64,000 nucleotides of DNA from the NCBI GenBank assembly GCA_028023455.1, contig JAQFVV010000515.1, positions 372,001 to 436,000 of the forward strand. Reading direction: 5' to 3'. The notes below the pieces were generated by a model, which was given only the letters and a program-made list of their open reading frames with translations, had not been told where the DNA came from and made no database searches. How positions within the stretch are numbered: the first letter of the stretch is position 1; every line of letters begins with the position of its first letter. This DNA is from Epiperipatus broadwayi (lineage: Eukaryota > Onychophora > Udeonychophora > Euonychophora > Peripatidae). Of this stretch, positions 22,296 through 34,655 are shown in pieces. A program made the translations under genes and the position numbers.

Positions 22296-25193
22296 AAAAC
22301 CTGACACTTTTTACTGGTGTATACTGCACATATATATGCATTGTAATGGTCAGATATGTATAATCAGTAAAAATAACCTTAGGATCCAAGAAATGATAAC
22401 TAACTTGCATGTCTGTGTGTAACATTGATATAAACATTACAACAAACAATACATAGTCTAGCCTCATTACTTATCCTCTCCCCCCAAAAGGACAATTTCA
22501 ACTGACTACCGCATCTGATGTTAGCATATATATCCTTTTTCTTACATCCCGCTGAGGTCAGGGAGCTACAGGAAACTCTTGGAACTAAAAATAAATACTA
22601 TTTGTGGTAAACGAGACACAAATGCGAGAGGTAATGCGGACATAAATAAAATATTAGTGACAATAATAGAAAAAATTGAATCAAAACAAATTTGAAAGTT
22701 TAAATAGAAAGATTTACGGATTATATTGAGTTTCTTGATTATCAACTAAACCGTTAATTCTCACTAATTACATCAAGTGGAGGGATTATACATTATATGT
22801 TTTAACAATCTCCAGGGTGAACATTCTACAATGGTTTAATTTCTTAATGAATAATCAAGCAAGGTTAAGATAGAAATATTTACTTTACTAAATTGAAATC
22901 ATAGTCATTAATAGATGACCAGAATGGACTTTAGAATTATGACTGGCTACATGCTTGCAACATGAGCCTTTAAAAATATATAAAAGAAAATACTGAACAT
23001 GGTGCTAAGTTATCAAAAACATAAGAATATATCCAATGATGAAACAGATGGGGAATGCTCGCCTTGGTGAAGCCATACCCAGAAATTTCATCAAATCAGA
23101 GGTTCATAAGAAGCAGGAATGAATGTTTGTTCCTACAACCATTAACAAACTTATTTACTATCAATCAGAACATTTGTCTGCATTGATAATAGTACGACTA
23201 ATGTCAGTGAAGATTCTCCGATTACATAAGTACAAGATACATGTGACATGTCAAAAGAATACATGGCAAGCCCTTTTCCACAAAGCAGGAACGAATGTCT
23301 GCTTGAGGAACAAAAATGTACAAATGAATTAAAATATATGAAACAAGCAGGAGTAGCCATATTATAAGTTTAAACAAGCGGCCATATATTACTTTACTTG
23401 GCTAAATTAAGGCCTAACAGTTTTACATATATGAATTACCTAAAAAAAAATTAAAAGATTAAAGTAATCCCTGCTTAATTGAAGGTTCAACCTAGAGATT
23501 GTACACACACATATATTAAGAAATATATCATTCTTTAGCTCTAAGTTTGTGATTGATATATATCATTATGAAGAAACATTTTTGAAGCTTATGTATTACA
23601 ATAAAAAAATTCATATTTTTAACATTGTTTTTAAAATTTATTCAATTGAATTTTCTAATTGTTAAAAAAAACCCTGGTTTTATAATTGCCCAGCTAAAGT
23701 TTCAATTAACATCCATGGACCAACTGTATTTTAGAAAAACAAGTCTTCTAGCCAGGTGAGAAAAGGAGAGATAAAAACGTCTCTTTGCTTTTAACTAATT
23801 AACTTTTTTTTAAAGGAAGGGGGGGGGAAGAAAGATGATTTTTGGCTTTTTAAGAAACGAAAATGTGTTTACAAAATAGCCCTTCGTCACCTGATCCTCG
23901 AATAATTAACTTACTACATATAATATATATGACTTAAGAATGACCGCATCTACCAATTTTTTCGATCATTCTTAACTATAGGGTAATTTATAATATTAAA
24001 TTAAAATATTAAAGAAAAATAACAAAATAAAATAAATAATACAAGTAAAAGAGAAACTTCAAATACATAGGAATTGTTTTACCGCTATATAGGGGTGCGG
24101 AGTCTCATGTTTAGAGTCAAATGTTCCTGCTTTTATTTCCTTCGCGAAGGATTTTAAAATAAACATAGCAAGGTATGAAGGGCGGTGTGTAGATATAATA
24201 CCATGTAGCTTTCATTGTGCAATTCACATAGTCATGGATGGCCCTTTCCTTGGATATTAATAATTAATCGGTTATAGAGATAGGCTGGTTGTTAGGAAGA
24301 GCATCCGACTGAAGGTGGCATAATTGACTAGTTGGCTTCTTATTTCTGGAATTATGGCACGACAAATCAGCAGGCTGAATTCATTTATGAAAGCTGGAAC
24401 TTTGCCACAGGTACTCGGGTCAGCAGACTTCAGATGGGCTGAATTTCACCAACTACAGCGCAATTTCAAACTCACACTTCCCAAAGATGGTGAAGAGGAA
24501 ACAGAGACGAACTTCTACTCATAGATCATTCTGCAGGATTTATAGCAGCTAAATAAATAATGACTTTTTAAGGCTTTTGTTGACATTCCTGAAGAATTTC
24601 TCTCACCCGAACAGCTTGAAGAATTTTTCATGAAGAAGAACTCTGTTTTTATATTTGCTGACAAAAGGCATCTGGATTGATTTTAATTAAAAAATATTTT
24701 TGTTGATAATAATTTTGAACAGCTTAATTACAATTTAATCCTGTACTTGTTTATTAATTAAGAAAAATTTTCAAATTCTGAATACCTTTTGTTTACTTGC
24801 ATTTTCCCTGCAGTAATTAAACATCAATTAATTTATTGTCATGCCAAATATTAAAATAAAAAACATTCTTGTACATATATAATACAAAGCGATTACCTTA
24901 TTCTTCATTGATTAGATAAGGTTTCAATAAATGTACCTCTGCCCTATAATTAATCTGCCTTTATAAATTTTATAAAAATAAAATGGTCAGGAATTTTAAT
25001 TAGCTAAATTTTTAAATTAATTGTTTATCAGAATTTCTAGAATCTCAGTTAACCCTTTCTACATAGACATGCAGGTGCCTTTAGTAAATTTAATAAAATA
25101 AAATTTAAAACTTTTCTATAACATGGTTTAAAAGAATTTATATATAAATTAACATGAAGCATATATATGTAAACGTATATATATACAGCTTCA

Positions 25194-25385
25194 ATATATT
25201 AATTTGTGTTTGTATTATTGATTTATTTTAATTATATCTGTTTGTAGGGTTTTTTTTTTTACTTAATATATTCTTGATACACTTTTTTACTGGCTACACT
25301 GTATATATATTAATTTGTGTTCATATTATTGATTTATTTTTATTATCAATTCTCTGTTTGTAGGTTTGTTTTTTTTTAATCTGTA
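25194..25385 (+). repeat. Diverged direct duplication, about 115 bp apart
   Basis: ATTAATTTGTGTTTGTATTA near 25197 recurs with few changes near 25312. Both copies continue through a TTATT-rich block, CTGTTTGTAGG and a T run, then ATATT/TATGC and CTTGATACA. This is an old tandem duplication without coding potential. Confidence 0.7.
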
Positions 25386-25676
25386 ATATGCACTTGATAC
25401 ATTTATTTATTAAGATGTCTATTCTTATCTTTTGTTAATCATTTTCATTCATTTATGAATACATGCTTCCATCTGATATTTTGTTGTAATTCAGTCTTTC
25501 TTTTTGCTGTAATTTTTCTTGAACATTTGATTTCCCATACTGATTGATATGGTTTGTATTTCTATGCAAAAGTTTTTTTTTTTTTATCATCAGCATTGCA
25601 ATAGTGTAATCATTAGATGCATTTTGCCTATGACAACTCTTTTGGTCTGGGACTTGGAATATCAGCTCAAGTCGAC

Positions 25677-26423
25677 GATTATATATTTAACCACTAAACA
25701 TCACACGATCACCATTCTTTATGCTTGACAAACTGTTTACACAGAGGCTAGACTCTCAACACAGTAGTACCACTTAGTGCAAGCCAGAATAATCAATGGC
25801 TGCAAGAAGGTCTGTACTTAAAATCCCCATCTAGTGCCTACTCATCCAATATCCTCAGACTAGTTTCTAGCTTTTGGCTTTCATCAGTGAGGAGCCTTGG
25901 ATCTGAGAGCACTGCACCTAGATCTTAGGTACCAATGCAACCCTCCACAAACCACCTTTTACCTTATTAGCTAACTATAAAGCTTTGAGTCCAAAATGAA
26001 AACACAGAAATGGTTTCAATTCAAACTCATTAACTTGTATAGTTGTATAGATCTATAGTCAGTTCAGCATCCATATTTTTTGGTGTCTTTGGTTTTTAAT
26101 AACCAGAATCACCATAATCCTTTTGGGTAAGATTGGTATTAAAGCACTAAACATCACATGATCACCATTCTTTATGCTTACACAAACTGTTTACACAGAG
26201 GCTAAACCCTCCGTACAGGGTGGCTGCATTAGATCCTAAGATTTAGGTTTGGTGCTCTCAGATCCAAGGCTCTCCAGTGATGAAAGTCATAAACTAGAAA
26301 CTAGCATGGAGATATTGGATGACTAGACACTAGATGGGGATTTTTCTTACATCCATTGATTACTCTTGCTTGCACTCAGTGGTCTTACTGTATGGAGAGT
26401 TTAGCCTCTGATTATATATTTAA
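25677..26423. mobile_element. Foldback element, family C copy 2 (composite), 14-bp direct flanks
   Basis: An exact 14-bp repeat GATTATATATTTAA brackets the element (25677-25690 and 26410-26423). The left half starts ACTAAACATCACACGATCACC...CAGAGGCTAGACTCTC. The same head appears again inside at about 26146, so two units seem fused. The right end is the complement of the left arm (GGAGAGTTTAGCCTC). Inner blocks ATCTAGTGCCTACTCATCCAA and TTCATCAGTGAGGAGCCTTG pair with the right half. It is non-coding. Confidence 0.75.
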
Positions 26424-27741
26424 TTGCAAATACGTAATCAATTTTAAAGTATTCTTGAGAACAGTTGTTCACTTAAATTTCATCATATTCTTATAGCACA
26501 TTCAATTAAAGTTTTTGACTGTTTATTAATATAGTTGGTTTTCATTTTATTATTATTTAATATTAATATATGTAGTTCATTCCTCATTTTGAGGAAACAC
26601 CTGGTTGTATTTTAGCTCTGGCCAGGACATCAGCAAAAGTAGATAAAACATTGTTAGATAATAAAACAATAAAAATCACTGTAAAGGTGTTGACCTTTCT
26701 TTTCAGGCTAACCACTACTAATCAGTGAATGGTTTTTTAATTTTAATTTTGTGCTAAAAATAGTCAGATAGCTCTTTAATGAGCAATAATTGGATCAATA
26801 ACTGGGTTGCTTTAACCTAACTTTCAGAAATAATCTTAATTTTGTTGGAAATTTGTAGTCATCTGAAATTTTTTTCCGTGACTTAATTATAACCTCATGG
26901 TATTGGTATGTGGGCAGGTCTACTAATTATTACATTATCATATTCAGGACACACATTTCATATGTATATATAATCAGAATTATGTGTATTTACTTTCTAA
27001 AGTTTATAGCTATGGATAAAAATGAATGACAACTTTTAATTGGAACAGAAAAGATTGGATTGTCAAATAATATAAAAGTTTGCTGTGATATATACATTTA
27101 AGAACCTAGTAATTATTCTTGAATTTGAAGATATATAGAAATTATCACAAAGTAAAATATTATCAATACTACACTATATTTTTGATGGTATTAAACTTTC
27201 TAGCCAAACGGTCTGCAGTTTCCACACAAATGAGATTTTTAAAATATATCTGCATTTGATCTTTTAAGCTTGGATTCCCAATCTTAAGAATTTTTTTCGT
27301 CTTTGAACTACAAGTTTCTAGCTTGAAAAATGTAAAGAAATAAAAGAGGACTGCTAGATATATAAATGCATTAGTCTTAGCTATGATTCATAATTTTCAT
27401 TCTCTTAAAGTCAGAAATCAGTATCATCTGGTGTCCATTGATTAGTTAACCTTTCAGCAGGTGACGTTTTAATAAGGTAAAGAAAAATTGCTTTTGAAAA
27501 TGAAATATTACAATTGAAGATAAGTGCAGATTAATATTGGAATACTGTCAAAAATAATTTATTTAGTATGCTTCTGGTAAAAGTGGGAATGGTGTATATA
27601 ACTTGAGTGTCATTTATTGGTTTTACTAACCAATCACAAATGTTTTATAGCTATTTTTATTCACATTTAAGCCACAACAGCACTATGTTATCAATTTTGT
27701 TGCATCACTAAACAGACAAGTTTATTTGCCACTCACTTTTT

Positions 27742-28093
27742 TACAGGGTGGCCCAAAAGTCACGATACATAGGGGAAATGGGAAGTTGAAGTTAAATGTA
27801 CTTAATATTCATTATAAAATTTTAAAAAATATTTACAAAACTCTGTATATTGGTTGTATCTTTCTATACATACTTGAAGCCTTCTCTCCCTCTCATGGCA
27901 AAGATTTTCCAAGATATCTTGTTGTGCAAGTAATTACATTTTGAATGGATTTCTTTAAATGATCCATATTTTTAATCTTTTTTTGTATACCATCGCTTTT
28001 AAGTGGACCAAGAAATAAAAATTGAATAGGGAAAGAATATATTATACAAGTTTGTTAAATTTTCCTATGTATAGCGACTTTTGGAATATTCTA
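27742..28093 (-). mobile_element. Tc1/mariner-superfamily deletion derivative (MITE)
   Basis: After a TA, the left end reads CAGGGTGGCCCAAAAGTCAC...ATACATAGG. The right end, read inward from before another TA at 28092-28093, is GAATATTCCAAAAGTCGC..ATACATAGG, a diverged terminal inverted repeat. Between them the - strand reads MDHLKKSIQNVI...KSLP then a stop and EGEKASSMYRKIQ. That resembles the C-terminal tail of mariner-type transposases (LKxRI...I...L...RRxxxCI). It lacks the catalytic domain. Confidence 0.65.
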
Positions 28094-28504
28094 TATTAAT
28101 ATCTTTTGGACCTTGCATTTGGGAGTGGGGAGAAGTTTGTAAATAAGAATAAATAAGTCGTGTAGTATCCAGGTGCTACGACCATAGTCTGAGGTTTGAA
28201 TATGGCCCAAATAAAGCTTGGAACATTTTTTTGGATTCTTATTAGATTTAAGCCTTTTTTGCTAGGCAGCAGCTGCTTACCAGCTGATTATTTGTTAGGA
28301 AATAATGTCTAGCTTTTCCTAGGAAAAAGGTAAACAATGAATGAAAACCTTAAATGCTCATAAGCTGATAACTGATTAGATTAATGAGCAGTGCCTTTTG
28401 CGTGATTCTTCGGTAACTATTGGTGAAGACTCTGTTCTGAAGTAAATTATTTAAAGGTTACTTTACCATATATAAATATAGGGGCTTTGAATTTCCTATA
28501 TTTA

Positions 28505-28556
28505 CAATTAAGTTCCAGGTATAAGAATGACAATTAAGTTCCAGATATAAGAATAC
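28505..28556 (+). repeat. 26-bp tandem duplication
   Basis: Two units of CAATTAAGTTCCAGGTATAA plus GAATGA follow each other with two or three differences. The frames over this block are shadows of the repeat. Confidence 0.8.
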
Positions 28557-30672
28557 CTGTATTTCAAATTTTACCATATGTAAATAAAAGATAACTAGAC
28601 CATAGCAGGATAGAGGTTTTTCCAACAATTCCAAGTGAATATTAAGATGTTGCACTAAATTAACCAACTTCCAGATGATGAGAGTTTACTATTTTTATTC
28701 TTTGTTTATTTTAGTCCCTTCATTTGAGAATAGTTAGATACCCATTTGCTAACCAATAATTAGATGACAATATGGATTGGTTATGATCTACTAACTGAAA
28801 ATAAAATCTAATTCTGCTTGGAAAAAGCTGTACTTGAACATGTTATATAAATGTGCCATGTGGAGGAAGGTTTAATCCATATACCACAAAAAAAAAATGT
28901 CTGAAACATTCTTTATGATATTATATCCACTATATGTGCATTTTATTTCACGTTTTGTTTAATCAAATTGTCTAAAAATATAACTAACTGTTCATATCAT
29001 AACCTAACAGTATGCTATGCTACTATTTGAAACATTTTTTATTATTAGGTAGAAATATTTTGAGCATGAATGGTAGTTCAATTAAATTATTTTAAAAGTT
29101 TATGTAATTATATAAAATTGAAAGAACAAAGTCAAAAACTATTAAAGTCACATGGTATGTCTTTGTTTAAAAAGTTATCACAAGTTATTATAATGTTTTA
29201 TATATGATTCAGTGTTTTTACTATCTTTTTTTGCTCATTTTAATACAATTTTTTTTTTTTTTGCAAATTTATTTTTTTCTGCTTCTGCAAGTTTAAATCT
29301 ATTAAAAGGAAAGAAAATAAAATTTCTTAAAGAAATGCAAAAAAAAAAAAAGTGATTTTATTATATGATTATATTTTATGGACTAATATAAGACTAATCA
29401 CAATGTAAAAGGATTTATCAGTGTATATTCTCAGAGAATTATTTTTGAACTGGTATATAAAAGGTTGCTACTATAGCAGCATTTTTCTTTTTTTTTGTAT
29501 ATATTTAAATAAAAACATTTTCATAACTATTTTACTTTAGTAACTACCTTACTTTTGTTTAATATGCTTAAATTATTTAATTTGAACTTATTTTTAACAT
29601 AATGCACGGCATTATTGGAATAAAAAATCATAAATAGTCTTCATAAACCTATAAATGGAGAAATTATTCTTTATTCTTAAGTATTATTTAGATACTTATT
29701 GTATTTTTAACTGCACAAATTAATACCCCTCCCCCCATTTAATGAAAAGATATGGCTTAAAAGTTAATGCTTTGTTTGCCATGATGTGACATTAGATATT
29801 CTTTCTGGGATCTGAGGACTTCTAAGCAAGCCTAGGTTTTTTTTATAATTATACATGGCCAACAAAAGTAGCCATACAATTATTGTTTGGTAAATGCTTA
29901 TTAATTAATTTATTTTTTGACAAAAAACATACTAGTGTTGTTTATAAATCCTCATCTAGCTGAAAACAATCTCCAAGTTATTAATGAGTTCCATAATCAG
30001 GTTATACTGCTTAATCATAAAGCAAAAATATAATTGGAATATATAGTCTTTTACTTTTTGTAAAGATGGTATCATTGTGCAGAACACATTTATTTTACTA
30101 CACTAATCCATTTATATATATATTTTAATAATTTTTAATAGCTGCGAATGAATATTGGCTATTCAATAGGTGGCACTTATCTCATCGTAAATATTCTTAT
30201 ATCTTTGCAATGCTATATATTTAATACCCATTGTTTATCTCCAAGATTATTAAAATGATTGGCATTTACATCTTAAATAGTGAGCTATTTTCAAGATTTT
30301 GCAAAGATCACGGATGTAGTGTTCATTCCTTTGAGTACCAATGATCAATTTACTAGCCATAATATGACATGGAGGTTAGATAAAAGTGGTCTGCTTTTGT
30401 CTGACTGGTGGATTAGTTTTGAACAAGTGAGATTATTACTGTATTTACAACTTTGTTAAAATGATGAGAAATGTCTGATTTGTAAATTATTCTTATGATA
30501 TGCACATTTGGAGTTTATCACTTTATAAATATTAATATACGTACATATTCATGCCATATATGCACTTGTTCGTTCATATTAGACAGTTTTTATAATAAAT
30601 AATTTGTTTTGAATAAAGTTTTATTCTAAAAGCAGTATATATATTTATTTTAAAATATATACTTTTTTGTAG

Positions 30673-30822
30673 TTCACATTGCAACTTCTGGTAGTGTTCC
30701 TACTACTCCAACATCAACAGGAGCATCTCCATCAATGTCTTGTTCTAGCAAATCTCCACGTTCCGTTAGTCCTGCTGGTAATGTGGTCGTCCTTCCCTCG
30801 GGTATGTCCATCCAAATTAAAG
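30673..30822 (+). CDS. EMSY: EMSY internal coding exon B
   Basis: This 150-bp exon is preceded by TTTTTTGTAG and followed by GTGGGT. Joined to exon A (phase 1) it reads VHIATSGSVPTTPTSTGAS, then Ser-rich sequence, then KSPRSVSPAGNVVVLPSG and MSIQIK. Human EMSY has TPTSTP...KSPRPASPASNVVVLPSG in the same place, which fixes the identity. The exon is a multiple of three and phase 1 at both ends, so skipping it would keep the frame. A second strong donor, GTATGT at 30802, would shorten the exon by 21 bp in frame. The segment is Ser/Thr/Pro-rich and probably disordered. Confidence 0.92.
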
Positions 30823-32091
30823 GTGGGTAGTTAGATTTCAGTTTTCATTTCAGACTGAAAGAAAATGAAGATGCAATTTCAAAGATAAATAAATGTACAA
30901 ATTATATATGGTATTAATTTTTTTTCCCATTGCAATTCCTTGAAAAATACTTTAATATCATAAAAAAGAGAAGGAATGTGATTTGAAAAAGAGAATGATA
31001 TTAATAAAATATTTGAAAAAAAATAATAAATCCACTTATTAAAATATAAAAATAGAAAAGAATTGGGAAGGAAATCAGAAATAAATGACAGATGATTGCT
31101 ATTCTACTGTTCTTATTTCAGATTTTTTGAATCCATTATTCACAATTTTCTCTTAAGTTTATATATATATTTTAACGAAATTTTAATGTAAGTAGTAATA
31201 ATATTCAACCACATATCTTGCTCAAATTTTTCTCAGATTACTTCTCATATGGCACCTTTTCTTCCCCTATCTTTTCTACATTGTAATGGGTATAAAGAAA
31301 TGTTTAAAAATTATTGCTATTTATATTAGAATTAATATAAGTAATGCAAAAAAGATGGGAAGAAAAGGAGGACATTTGTATAAGATAGAAGAATCAAAAT
31401 ATAGATATTAGAAGAATTGCAGAGTCAAAAAGAGCAGTCACAATTAAGACGGGTATAGATTTCCTTTTTTTTTTTTTTAGGCATCAGTGTGAAATTTTAA
31501 TGGACCATTTAAAAAAGATAAAATAATATATTATAATAATATTTATAAAGATATTAAAATTAGGAACAAACAGGAAAAACAAGAGCTATCTTTAATTAAT
31601 AGATTTGCTGAAAAATGTCAACAGTATTGAAGAATCGGAGCTGGAAGTAATTAGCAGTTGTGCATCAAGACATCAGTTAAGATACTATAAGGATATCAAT
31701 TGACAGTTTTGATCGGATATTTTAGTTTGTTTTTTTGCACTCTTTGAATTGTCATTGTTTTAGCCATAGTCATCATCATCATCATCATCAACCGTTATCA
31801 ATCCACTGCAGATTGAAGGTCTCTCCAAGTTCAATCCATCTTTTCCGATCTTTAGCTTCTCTTCTCCACATCACCCCCTGCACACTTTCTTATTTCATCC
31901 ATCCATCTCACATGTGGCCTCTTTCTGGGTCTTTTACAATCTCTTGGAATCCAGTTTAAAATTTCAATTGTCCATCTATTATCTCTTCTAGCAATATGTC
32001 CAGCCCAACTCCACTTCAGTCTTAATTTTTTCAAGATCAGTAACACCTGTTTGTTCTTTTACCCATACATTGCGTTTTCGATCTCTTCTTG

Positions 32092-32796
32092 TTACTCCCA
32101 ACATGCATCTCTCCATACTTCTTTGAGTGGTTTGAAGTCTCTGTATTGCTCTTCTATTAAGTGTCCAAGTCTCAAATCCATAAGTAAGAACTGGCAAACA
32201 CATTTATTAAAAACCTTCCTTTTCAAACACATAGGCATATTTCCTTTTAGTATCAAGTTATTTCTACCAAAAGCACTCCAACCAAGTTTAATTCTATGAT
32301 TAATTTCATCCATTATGTTTCTATCTGTTTTAATAATCTGACCAAGGTATTTGTAAGTGTTAACTTCTTCTAATTCATCATAATCAATCTTTATTTTCAT
32401 ATTTTGAGAAAATCTATTAAACACTACTTTAGTCTTTTTAACATTTATCTTTAGTCCTACTTTCCTACTTCCATCTGATAACTCCTGCAACATTTCCTGT
32501 AACTCTAAAGCATTATTTGCAAAAACAACTACATCATCTGCAAAATCTAAATGACTTAAATAATCTCCATTTACTTTCACTCCTTTAGCTTCCCCTTTTA
32601 ATCCACAAAATACTTCTTGCAGCACTGCTGTAAAAAGTTTTGGAGATATGGAGTCACCCTGTCTTACACCCTTCTCCATGTTGACTTTTCTACTGTCATT
32701 ATGTAATCTAATTGTTGCTGTTGCATTTTTATAAATATTCTTTAAAATATGACAATATCCTGGATCTATACCTTGATGATCCAATGCGTTAGTCAC
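32092..32796 (-). pseudogene. RTE polyprotein fragment: catalytic half of reverse transcriptase
   Basis: A 234-residue piece continuing after the frameshift. It has RQGDSISPKLF at about 45-55 and the catalytic FADDVVVFA at about 85-93 (codons near 32544-32518). Thumb-like sequence follows with KTKVVFNRF and YKYLGQIIKTD, then INHRIKLGWSAFGRNN and a cysteine-containing stretch. The frame shifts again near 32190; the adjoining frames (31988-32203 and 31852-32046) carry TYGFETWTLNRRA and the WSWAGHIARRDNRW...LNWIPRDCKR tail. Both catalytic Asp are present, but the enzyme cannot be made because of the breaks. Confidence 0.9.
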
Positions 32797-32807
32797 TGAA
32801 GAAATGT

Positions 32808-34181
32808 TTATAGAATCAAATGCCTTTCATAATCTACAAATTCTAAGCATAATGGCAACTCATATTCATTTGTCCTTTCTATAACTTCTCTCAATACCTG
32901 GATATGATCTACTATACTAAAACCACTTTTAAATCCAGCTTGTTCTCTTGGTTGGTGGAAGTCCAGTGTTCTCTGTAGACGAGTTATAACTATCTTAGTA
33001 AAAATTTTGTATAAAACTGATAAAAGACTGATAGGTCTGTAATTACTAATATCTTCTTTATCACCTTTTTTAAATATTAATATTAATACTGCATTCTTCC
33101 AATCATCTGGTACATCTTTATCATTTAGACATTTGGAATATAACTTTGCTAAAAAAAATTCTATTTCTTCACCTGCTTCTTTTAATATATCAATTACAAT
33201 TCCATCATTACCTGGAGTCTTCCCTTTCTTCATAAATTTAATTGCATGTCTCATTTCCTCATTCAAAATTCTGGGCAATTCGAAAGATATAATATGTATA
33301 GGAGGCACTTGTTCTTTATTACTATATAATTCTTGATAGAAGTCTTTTACATATTTTATGATGTCATCTCTCTTTTTAGCAATAATGCCATCTTTTTTTC
33401 TTATTGCAGATATAAATTTCCTACCAATACCAAAATGTTGTTTTACACTCTTTGGACTTTTATTCTCTTCTACAGCTTTCCTTGTTAGTTCACAATTATA
33501 TTTTCTTATATCATTTTCAACTCTTTTCCGCATCATAATACAAAATTCGATATATTCAATCCTTTTTAATGCATCATTGTTGTATATCCTCATATTCCTT
33601 CTTTTCTTCATAAATTCTCTAGTCTCAATAAAATTTTTATTGGTCAATTGCTGCTTTTTTCTACCAGCTGTCTTTGTTGCAGTTTTTAAAAGTGTATCAG
33701 TTATTTTCCTATTAATTTCATTCAAATCTGAATCATGTTCAAAATCTACTAATACTTGAAACCGATTTGTAAGTTCTAATTTAAATTCATTAGAATGTTT
33801 CTGAAGATTAGGAGTATCAACTGTAAATATTGTTTTTCTTAATAATTTTTGTCTCTCTAGTTTTGCATTAACATGTATCTTATATCTTACTAATCGATGA
33901 TCACTTCCTGTGTTAAATTTATTAAGAACATTACAATCTTGAAATATGTATTTTCTGTTAGTCAAAATATAATCCAATTCTCCTGTACTTTCATTTGGAT
34001 GCTTCCATGTCCATTTCCTTTTAACCTTTCTTTCAAAAAAAGAATTCATAATATAAAGTTTTTCTTTTTCTGCAAACTCCACAAGTCTATGACCTCTCTC
34101 ATTTCTATTACCATAACCAAAATTACCCACAGCATTTTCGTCTTTCATTTGTTTACCAATTCTAGCATTAAAGTCTTCCAT
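32808..34181 (-). pseudogene. RTE polyprotein fragment: end of endonuclease, linker and first half of reverse transcriptase
   Basis: A 457-residue open piece. Residues 1-100 end the apurinic-type endonuclease, with MEDFNARIGK (usual GDFNA), WTWKHPN..TGELDYIL and the catalytic SDHRLV at about 93-98. A Lys/Arg-rich linker follows. The reverse transcriptase begins with KKGKTPGNDGI, then DWKNAVLILIFKKGD, NYRPISLLSVLYKIF and QAGFKSGF near the C-terminus. It breaks at FVDYE where one A is missing from an A run compared with copy 1 (GAAAGGC against GAAAAGGC), a single-base frameshift. The first start codon here is internal to the original protein; the true N-terminus lies in 34377-34655. Confidence 0.9.
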
Positions 34182-34655
34182 AAGAATTTTAAAATGTTGT
34201 TTACTCTGATCAAAAGCCTTTTATACATCCATATAAAAATCTTCTACTTCTTCATCGCTATAAGAATTTGTTGGGGCATAAACTTGAATTATCTGCATTT
34301 GGTATCTGCTATTAAGTTGTAAAACTAATCTTGCCACTCTGTCTGATACACCATCAATCTCCACAATGTTATTCTTTCATTTTTTATTTATAATGAATCC
34401 CACTCCACTTGTATTTCCAATATTTGTGCCTTTATAGTAGAGTACATGTCCACTTTTTAAATCAATTGTTTCTTCACCTTTACTTCTAACTTCACAAAGT
34501 CCAATAATGTCCCATTTAATATAAGATAGTTCTTTTTCTAATTCTTGCAATCTTCCTTCATTTGAAAGTGATCTGCAGTTGTAAGTACCTAAATAAAAAG
34601 TCGTCATCAAATGGCAGCTTGAGTCCACAATCAGGGGATTCTTAGCACCCTCCAC
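34182..34655 (-). pseudogene. RTE endonuclease N-terminal region, broken
   Basis: The open piece 34377-34655 gives TYNCRSLSNEGRLQELE, WDIIGLCEVRSKG and GVGFIINKK, the first blocks of the RTE endonuclease. After a frameshift near 34371, sequence reading VARLVLQL, IQVYAPTNSYSDEEVEDFY and a single stop (DV then stop then KAFDQ) leads into the next piece at 34181. Confidence 0.85.

Larger units (their letters stand above)
18939..30672 (+). other. EMSY: EMSY intron 1 of this window (11.7 kb)
   Basis: The intron begins GTCAGT and ends TTTTTTGTAG. Its contents are a hAT relic (19369-21862), foldbacks (21857-22295, 25677-26423), a direct duplication (25194-25385) and a mariner derivative (27742-28093). 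22300-25150 holds no recognised gene, although the block 24240-24530 is less A+T-rich and has an unidentified 66-residue frame. 28560-30660 is A+T-rich filler. Confidence 0.85.

Noticed and set aside
24324-24524. 66-residue + strand frame in a less A+T-rich block
   Set aside because: No family, no splice context and no similarity to EMSY; more likely part of an unidentified repeat.
28140-28215. tRNA-like TAGTATCCAGG...GGTTTGAATATGG as a SINE
   Set aside because: Box spacing is roughly right, but no stems pair well and no second copy was found in the window.
33358-34322. Long + strand frames of 133 and 141 residues
   Set aside because: They lie exactly opposite the RTE polyprotein and are Phe/Ile/Leu-rich shadows of it.
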